Positions 14,109 through 18,667 of a stretch of 18,667 nt of DNA are shown piece by piece. Under the pieces are notes generated by a model. It did no database searches. It was given only the letters and a program-made list of their open reading frames with translations, and was not told the origin of the DNA. This stretch comes from Bacteroidales bacterium UBA3742 (GTDB lineage: Bacteria; Bacteroidota; Bacteroidia; Bacteroidales; Paludibacteraceae): NCBI GenBank assembly GCA_002371785.1, contig DFGU01000108.1, positions 1 through 18,667 of the forward strand, read 5' to 3'. Numbering within the stretch: the first letter of the stretch is position 1; each line of letters starts with the position of its first letter. Position numbers and translations under genes: made by a program.

Positions 14109-15857
14109 TTATTTTTCACCTTTCAACTCCTCAAACACGTCCTGGTTGACCTTCACCTCGTATTTCTTGCGAAGTTCCTGGATCCAGAGTGCTTCCAGGT
14201 AGTCCTGGTAGTCGGTGGTCACGCGTCCGCGCTCGTCGGTGTAGTGGAGCGGGGCTTTCTGGATCTTACCAGTGCTGAAGACGTAGGGCCACTCCTCGGT
14301 CTCTGCCTTGGGTGCCTTCTTGTCCTTGAAGCCCAGACGATCCACCACCTTGTTCTGTCCCTTGGTCCAGAGACCATGGTTGTACTTCGTGAAGGTCTGA
14401 CCATCCACGTTGATACGCTGGTTGATATAGCTGTCGATCGAGTCCGGATTGCTGCGGATGATCGACTTCATAGCGCGCATCGTGTTCTTGTCCTTGCAAT
14501 AGACGATATAGCCTTTGTAGCGCGGCGCATCCCAGGTGTATTTGTCGCGGTGTGCCTGGAAGTACTGCTCCAGACCGGCCGTGTCCTTGCTGGCTTTGTC
14601 CCATACCTCGCGCAGCGATACCTCAAACAGCAAGATACCGTCGTGGTACTCGCGAACCAGGTTGGCAAACTCGGGGTATTTCTCTTCCAGGTGGCTGTCG
14701 GCGTAAGCCTTGACCTCCTCATCGCTCATGTTGGCCGGCAGGTTGTACTCGGCGCGAGTCTTGCGGATAAAGGCCTTGTCGGTCTCCTTCATGCGCTCGT
14801 CGCGCTGCACGTTGCGTTGTACCTGACCACGGATGCTATCGAGCGGCAGGATGCCACGACGGTCGTAGAGCTTGATGATGTGCCAACCGAAGTCGCTGGT
14901 GAACGGCTCACCCACCTGTCCGGGCTGCATGGCGTAGGCAGCGTCCTCAAACGGACGTACCATCATGCCGTGGCCGAACCATCCCAGGTCACCGCCGCGA
15001 GCGGCCGAACCCTTGTCGTCAGACAGCTGACGGGCCGTCTCCTCAAAGTCGGCACCGCCCTGCAGCAACGCGTAGATCGAGTCGATCTGCACCTTCATCA
15101 CGGCCTTGAGCGAGTCGTTGCCACGCGGCACCATCTTCATGATATGGGCGGCATGTACCTCCTCGTGGTCACGCTCCTCTTCCACCAGGGCGATATGATA
15201 GCCATATACGGTGCGGAAGATAGGCGTCACAGCACCCACCTTGGTATTATATACCGCGTCCTCAAAACTATAGACGTAGCGGAACGGCGTGATCCATCCC
15301 AGTTCGCCACCGTTGTCCTGCACGCTGGGGTCGGTCGAGATCTCGCGCGCCAGTTTCTCAAACAGTTGTGCACGCTTCTCGCCTTTCACCTTCAGCAGTT
15401 GCTTGCGGGCTTTCTCCAGCTGCTGACGTGCCGCGCGGTCGGCCGAGTCAGATGCTGTAGCCGGACACTGGATAGCGATATGCTTGGCGCGACGGTCCTT
15501 GCTCATATGCTTGTAGCTCAATTGCACCATGCTGTCCAGCGCTTGCTCGTCCTGCAGGTACTTCGGCGTAGCCTGTGCACGATAGCCCGACAGCTCCTTC
15601 TGGAACGCTGCCGTGGTGTCGATACCTTGCGCCTTGGCCTCGGCCACTTTCAACTTGAAGTTGATGAATAGATCCAGATACTCGTCCATGGTCTTCTTGT
15701 CCATGGTGGTCTCCTGGTTGTTCTTCTGATAAATGTACAGGAACTCGGATGCCGTCACCGATTCGCCGTTGATGGTCATCAGCACTTTGTCCTCTTGCGC
15801 CATTAGGGTGGCGCCCATGCCCAGCACGAAGGCTGCGGCTAACAAAATTTGTTTCAT
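14109..15857 (-). CDS. Periplasmic peptidyl-prolyl isomerase with two parvulin domains (SurA/PpiC-like)
   Basis: A 582-residue exported protein: signal peptide 1-20 (ending TLMA), a short chaperone-type helical N-region (about 22-118), parvulin domain 1 (124-225, with GGELGWITPF and VYGYHIALV), parvulin domain 2 (236-332, with AAHIMKMV, GGDLGWFGHG and FGWHIIKLYD), and a long C-terminal region of about 245 residues without a recognised domain. SurA-like proteins guide outer-membrane proteins to the BAM machinery; the barrel gene downstream is a possible client. It is the first gene of the leftward block, with its own promoter at 15937-15968 and a leader of about 70 bases that begins with a hairpin. 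It ends immediately before a heptanucleotide repeat that leads into the gldG-like gene. Confidence 0.93.
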   Translation of the reverse strand: MKQILLAAAFVLGMGATLMAQEDKVLMTINGESVTASEFLYIYQKNNQETTMDKKTMDEYLDLFINFKLKVAEAKAQGIDTTAAFQKELSGYRAQATPKYLQDEQALDSMVQLSYKHMSKDRRAKHIAIQCPATASDSADRAARQQLEKARKQLLKVKGEKRAQLFEKLAREISTDPSVQDNGGELGWITPFRYVYSFEDAVYNTKVGAVTPIFRTVYGYHIALVEEERDHEEVHAAHIMKMVPRGNDSLKAVMKVQIDSIYALLQGGADFEETARQLSDDKGSAARGGDLGWFGHGMMVRPFEDAAYAMQPGQVGEPFTSDFGWHIIKLYDRRGILPLDSIRGQVQRNVQRDERMKETDKAFIRKTRAEYNLPANMSDEEVKAYADSHLEEKYPEFANLVREYHDGILLFEVSLREVWDKASKDTAGLEQYFQAHRDKYTWDAPRYKGYIVYCKDKNTMRAMKSIIRSNPDSIDSYINQRINVDGQTFTKYNHGLWTKGQNKVVDRLGFKDKKAPKAETEEWPYVFSTGKIQKAPLHYTDERGRVTTDYQDYLEALWIQELRKKYEVKVNQDVFEELKGEK

Positions 15858-15911
15858 CGTTTGAATCTCTATTTTTTATACTTTATTTTTAAATTTTATC
15901 CTGCGTTATGG

Positions 15912-15927
15912 ATGCGCCTACGCGCAT
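15912..15927 (-). promoter_or_regulatory. Hairpin at the predicted 5' end of the ppiC mRNA
   Basis: A perfect 6-base-pair stem (ATGCGC / GCGCAT) with a 4-base loop lies within a few bases of the predicted ppiC transcription start. A 5'-terminal stem-loop can protect a transcript from decay; that role is inferred here. It could also be chance. Confidence 0.35.
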
Positions 15928-15936
15928 TTTAGCGTG

Positions 15937-15968
15937 CAAAATTACATTTTTTTTTTGATATACGCAAT
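15937..15968 (-). promoter_or_regulatory. Bacteroidota-type promoter of ppiC and the leftward block
   Basis: On the minus strand TAATTTTG occupies 15944-15937 and ATTG occupies 15968-15965, with a 20-base spacer. The -7 box is perfect and the -33 box is one base off TTTG. Transcription would start near 15930, some 73 bases before the ppiC ATG. It overlaps the rightward promoter. It is the only good promoter match I found for the leftward genes, so it may serve many of them. Confidence 0.7.
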
Positions 15969-15984
15969 TTTTTTTGTAATTTTG
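15954..15984 (+). promoter_or_regulatory. Bacteroidota-type promoter of the nrnA-like gene
   Basis: TTTG at 15954-15957 and TAATTTTG at 15977-15984, separated by 19 bases, match the Bacteroidota consensus (-33 TTTG, -7 TAnnTTTG, spacing 19-20) exactly. Transcription would start near 15990, giving a leader of about 48 bases to the ATG at 16039. No strong Shine-Dalgarno sequence is present, as is usual in this phylum. Confidence 0.8.
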
Positions 15985-16038
15985 CAGCGAAAATCGAAAT
16001 AATAGCTCATTTAATCCGAATTTTAGCATACAAGAACC

Positions 16039-17109
16039 ATGCAAAACGAATACTTTCCGGCAGAAAAGATAGCCGCCATCCGTGAATTGCTGCTCCGTGC
16101 AACCCATATCGTCATCGTCACCCATATGTCGCCCGACGGCGATGCGATGGGTTCGGCGCTTGGTATGTGGCATTTTCTAAATGGCAAATGGAAAATGGAA
16201 AATGGAAAATCGGTGGCCGTCGTGGTGCCGAATCGTTTTCCGGCTTTCTTCAACTGGATGCCGGGCGTGGAGAACGTGGTGATATACGACGAGCAGCGGG
16301 CCGAGGCCGACCGGCTGATCGAGGAGGCAGATTTGCTTGTCTGCACCGACTTCAACGATCCGAAACGTATCGGACAGGTGGGCAACCTGTTGCTGCAAAA
16401 AGCCTGCCCAAAGGTGCTCATCGACCATCATCTCTTCCCGGCCGATTTTGCCGACGTCACGCTCTCCTATCCCGAGTCGCCTTCAGCCAGCGAACTGGTT
16501 TGTAAGTTGATACGCAGCCTGTCGGACTATACCGACCGCGAGATGGCTACCTGCCTCTATACGGGCATGATGACCGATACGGGCAATTTCTCGTTCAACT
16601 CCAACTATCCCGAGATGTACGAGACCGTGGCCAGTCTGGTGCGTATGGGAGTGGATAAGGATGCGGTGTATAATGCAGTCTTCAATGCGCATTCAGCCGA
16701 CCGTATGCGGCTTGTGGGCTATAGCCTCTATCAGAAGATGCGCCTCTTCCCCGAGCGCCATGCCTCGCTCATCGCGTTGAGTCGCAAGGAACTGTATCGT
16801 TTTCATTTCCAGCCGGGTGACGCCGAGGGTATCGTCAATATGCCGCTCCAGATCAGCGACGTCTATTACTCCTGCTTCATGCGTGAGGATAAGATCGAAC
16901 CCCACGAACGCGAACGTGCCGGCGATGCGAAATCCAAGATCAAGATCTCGTTCCGCTCCCAGGGCGACCGGCCCGTCAATCGTTTTGCCAGCGACTTCTT
17001 CCACGGTGGCGGACACGCCAATGCAGCCGGAGGTGAGTTCTTCGGTACGCTGGAGGAGGCTGTCCAGTGTTTCCTGGACCACTATCCCGACTATTTCTTG
17101 TCGATGTAA
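16039..17109 (+). CDS. DHH/DHHA1 phosphoesterase, NrnA-like (nanoRNase / pAp phosphatase)
   Basis: A 356-residue protein with all DHH motifs: motif I THMSPDGDAMGS (28-39; His29, Asp33, Asp35), CTDFND (102-107; Asp104), motif III LIDHH (127-131), MMTDTGNFSF (177-186; Asp180), and the DHHA1 substrate loop GGGHANAAGG (323-332). NrnA-type enzymes use manganese to degrade short RNA oligomers and dephosphorylate 3'-phosphoadenosine 5'-phosphate; which activity dominates here cannot be read. The segment NGKWKMENGK (48-57), between the first helix and strand VAVVVPN, is encoded by a five-copy heptanucleotide repeat and is longer than the usual loop. A basic, charged stretch (EPHERERAGDAKSK, 287-300) also looks like an enlarged loop. 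Transcribed rightward from its own promoter; the last 19 bases overlap the converging aminotransferase. Confidence 0.94.
   Translation: MQNEYFPAEKIAAIRELLLRATHIVIVTHMSPDGDAMGSALGMWHFLNGKWKMENGKSVAVVVPNRFPAFFNWMPGVENVVIYDEQRAEADRLIEEADLLVCTDFNDPKRIGQVGNLLLQKACPKVLIDHHLFPADFADVTLSYPESPSASELVCKLIRSLSDYTDREMATCLYTGMMTDTGNFSFNSNYPEMYETVASLVRMGVDKDAVYNAVFNAHSADRMRLVGYSLYQKMRLFPERHASLIALSRKELYRFHFQPGDAEGIVNMPLQISDVYYSCFMREDKIEPHERERAGDAKSKIKISFRSQGDRPVNRFASDFFHGGGHANAAGGEFFGTLEEAVQCFLDHYPDYFLSM
16179..16213. repeat. Period-7 tandem repeat inside the nrnA-like coding sequence
   Basis: Five heptamers: AAATGGC, three perfect AAATGGA, then AAATCGG. They encode residues about 48-58 of the DHH protein, where family members have a shorter loop. 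The unit contains no stop codon in any forward frame. Confidence 0.92.
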
Positions 17110-18266
17110 TCTTTCAGCCTTGCAAGAGCTTCGGCCAGTACCTCACGCGAGGTAGCCAGGTTGACGCGTATGTAGCCTTCGGCGCCGTACATCTCCGAGG
17201 GGTTGAACAGTACGTGCGAGGTGCGTGCCAGGTCGTGGCAGAACGCTTCGGCCGTCATGCCCAGCGCCGACACATCCACCCATCCCAGGTAGGTTCCCTC
17301 CGTCTCATGGATGCGTAGCATCGGTAGTTGCGACTCGATGTAATCCCTGAGGTAGCAGAAGTTGCCATAGACGTACTCGTTCAGTTCGTCGATCCATTGC
17401 TCCGACTCGTTGTACGCCGCCACTTGGGCTACCAGTCCGAAGGGGTTTAGTCCATTTACCTCGTGCACCTCCAGCGCGTGGTTGATCTGCTCGTGCAGCT
17501 CGTGATTCGGTACGTAGATATTGGCGCATAGCAGACCTGCTATGTTAAAGGCCTTGCTGGCCGAGGTACATACGCAGAAGTCGGTATCATCCCGTGCAAT
17601 CGTAGCAAAGGGGGTGTATTCGTGTCCGGGGAAGGCAAACTCACAATGGATCTCGTCCGAGATGACGTACAGTCCATGCTGGCGCATGATGTCTGCCATG
17701 CGGGTCAGCTCATCGCGTGTCCAGACACGTCCGGTCGGGTTGTGGGGGTTGCAAAGCAGGAATACATCGGCCCGCTCCGCCTTCTGCTCCAGTTCCTCCC
17801 AGTTGATCTCAAAGCGATTGTCTTTTAGCACCAGTGGGGACGCCACCAGTTCGCATCCCATGTTCTCGATGCAGGCAAAGAAGCAGTTGTAGGCCGGTGT
17901 GAAGGTCAGGATACGCAGCGGTGTGCAACGCTGGCGTGTGGTATCCGCGTTCATGATGCGCGTCTTCAGTGCGGCAAAGATAGCCGAGATAGCGGGTACA
18001 ACGGCCGTGGCGTAGAGCAAGTTCTCTCGCGATATACCATGCCATCCGTGACGGCGGGCAAACCAGTGGCTGACGGCGTCGTAGTTCTGTTGCGGCACGA
18101 TAGAATAGCCAAACACGCCGTGATCCAGTCGGCTCTGCATAGCGCGGCGTATCGGCGCTGCAGCGCGAAAATCCATATCTGCGATCCATAGGGGCAGACA
18201 GCCCTCGGCGCATTCCGAGTCCCATTTATAGCAATCTGATCCTCGGCGATTGATGTATTCGAGCAT
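17091..18266 (-). CDS. PLP-dependent aminotransferase, MalY/PatB type (putative cystathionine beta-lyase)
   Basis: A 391-residue fold-type I PLP enzyme. The N-terminus has the family signature LPLWIADMDF (24-33) and HGVFGYS (49-55). PLP contacts are NPHNPTGR (173-180) and SDEIHCEF (203-210; Asp204), and the Schiff-base lysine is Lys238 in SASKAFNIAG. MalY/PatB proteins cleave cystathionine or other cysteine conjugates to pyruvate, ammonia and a thiol, so a role in methionine biosynthesis or sulfur salvage is probable. Length is standard and the start is ATG at 18266. It lies downstream of rnfA in the same direction, with 104 bases between that hold a hairpin and an octanucleotide repeat, so it is likely a separate unit. 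Its 3' end overlaps the nrnA-like gene by 19 bases. Confidence 0.9.
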   Translation of the reverse strand: MLEYINRRGSDCYKWDSECAEGCLPLWIADMDFRAAAPIRRAMQSRLDHGVFGYSIVPQQNYDAVSHWFARRHGWHGISRENLLYATAVVPAISAIFAALKTRIMNADTTRQRCTPLRILTFTPAYNCFFACIENMGCELVASPLVLKDNRFEINWEELEQKAERADVFLLCNPHNPTGRVWTRDELTRMADIMRQHGLYVISDEIHCEFAFPGHEYTPFATIARDDTDFCVCTSASKAFNIAGLLCANIYVPNHELHEQINHALEVHEVNGLNPFGLVAQVAAYNESEQWIDELNEYVYGNFCYLRDYIESQLPMLRIHETEGTYLGWVDVSALGMTAEAFCHDLARTSHVLFNPSEMYGAEGYIRVNLATSREVLAEALARLKDYIDKK

Positions 18267-18281
18267 GTGTGTTTTTCTTTG

Positions 18282-18313
18282 GTTTATTAGTTTATTGGTT
18301 GATAGGTTTATAG
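18282..18313. repeat. Period-8 tandem repeat upstream of the MalY/PatB gene
   Basis: Four octamers: GTTTATTA, GTTTATTG, GTTGATAG, GTTTATAG. They lie between the rnfA-side hairpin and the start codon of the aminotransferase gene. Confidence 0.82.
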
Positions 18314-18316
18314 CGA

Positions 18317-18345
18317 AGCGCGCGCGTACGGGTGACGCGCGCGCT
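18317..18345 (-). terminator. GC-rich hairpin downstream of rnfA, candidate terminator
   Basis: Two perfect 11-base arms, AGCGCGCGCGT (18317-18327) and ACGCGCGCGCT (18335-18345), flank a 7-base loop, 25 bases after the rnfA stop. No T-run follows on the minus strand, so it is not a textbook intrinsic terminator in that direction; on the plus strand a T-rich stretch follows but no gene ends there. Position after the last rnf gene still makes termination or mRNA 3'-end protection the best guess. The arms are alternating purine-pyrimidine and could adopt Z-form DNA. Confidence 0.55.
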
Positions 18346-18370
18346 CCGTATTTTAATTAGGTGCAGCAGC

Positions 18371-18667
18371 TTATACTACTCCGCTGAAGCCCATGAATGC
18401 CATAGCCAGCAGTCCGGCCGTCAGCAGTGCGATAGGCGTCCCTTCCATAGCCTTGGGCACCTTAGCCATCGCCAGTTGCTCACGGATGCCGGCAAACAGC
18501 ACCAGTGCCAGTGCAAAACCGATAGCGGTAGCCAGGGCATAGAGCGAACCGGTCAGCAGGTTGGCCTGCAGCGCCTCGCCCGGCAACTTCTGCATCAGCT
18601 GGGCCGGATCGGCTACGATGATAGCCACACCCAGGATACAGCAGTTGGTCGTGATCAGCGGCAGGAA
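18371..18667 (-). CDS. rnfA: Electron transport complex subunit RnfA (RsxA), C-terminal half; 5' end outside the window
   Basis: The frame is open to the window edge and ends at TAA (18373-18371). The visible 98 residues begin FLPLITTNCCILGVAIIVAD and continue with TGSLYALATAIGFALALVLFAGIRE, then ALLTAGLLAMAFMGFSGVV, which is the second half of RnfA. The related NqrE normally has TVNC rather than TTNC and a different tail, so RnfA is favoured. The TTNC cysteine is the iron-sulfur-linked residue of this integral membrane subunit. Rnf couples ferredoxin oxidation to NAD reduction with ion pumping. rnfA is usually the last gene of the rnf operon, consistent with the hairpin found just after the stop. 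The other subunits would lie to the right, beyond the window. Confidence 0.93.
   Translation of the reverse strand, partial: FLPLITTNCCILGVAIIVADPAQLMQKLPGEALQANLLTGSLYALATAIGFALALVLFAGIREQLAMAKVPKAMEGTPIALLTAGLLAMAFMGFSGVV

Noticed and set aside
14244..15671. 475-codon open frame on the plus strand antisense to ppiC
   Set aside because: The ppiC frame has clear signal peptide and two parvulin domains; the antisense product has no recognisable domain and arises from codon bias.
17062..17079. Six-base-pair stem (GTCCAG / CTGGAC) near the end of the nrnA-like gene as a terminator
   Set aside because: It lies inside the coding sequence, is short, and has no T-run after it in either direction.
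8871..18313. The short tandem repeats as a CRISPR array or as copies of one mobile repeat
   Set aside because: Units are 7-8 bases without spacers, and the six tracts have unrelated sequences, so neither model fits.

Overview
The window looks like chromosomal DNA of a Bacteroidales (Bacteroidota) bacterium, probably gut-associated. The evidence is the gene families (YfhO, DUF5683, a GldG-like protein, a PorT-like outer-membrane barrel, KduI/KduD with DUF4861, two-parvulin PpiC, an Rnf subunit) and one clear Bacteroidota-type promoter of the TTTG-N19-TAnnTTTG form. Family and species cannot be fixed from the sequence alone. No rRNA, tRNA, CRISPR array, insertion sequence or phage gene was seen, and no gene-free stretch exceeds 300 bases.

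Layout: a family 2 glycosyltransferase, cut off on its left, runs rightward (3-905) and collides tail to tail with a leftward block. That block runs unbroken from 15857 down to 885 and holds thirteen genes with gaps of 44 bases or less. In transcription order they are ppiC, gldG-like, a periplasmic-binding-like protein, an outer-membrane barrel, kduI, kduD, a DUF4861 lipoprotein, a family 9 glycosyltransferase, parA, parB, DUF5683, a lytic transglycosylase, merR and yfhO (fourteen if the promoter-proximal ppiC is counted with the rest). From the family 9 glycosyltransferase to merR the genes mostly overlap by 4 to 8 bases, so translational coupling is likely. A divergent, mirrored promoter pair (about 15937-15984) drives ppiC leftward and an NrnA-type DHH phosphoesterase rightward. 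The DHH gene converges with a MalY/PatB aminotransferase (17091-18266), which lies downstream of the 3' end of rnfA at the right edge.

Function: the leftward block mixes cell-envelope maturation (chaperone, barrel, two glycan-related proteins, peptidoglycan hydrolase) with chromosome partition (ParAB) and two steps of unsaturated-uronate (pectin or glycosaminoglycan) catabolism (KduI, KduD, DUF4861).

Most unusual: six tandem repeats of period 7 or 8 with mutually unrelated units. Five sit at gene joints and the sixth is inside the DHH coding sequence, where it keeps the frame open. They look like products of one process acting on different local seeds rather than copies of one element.
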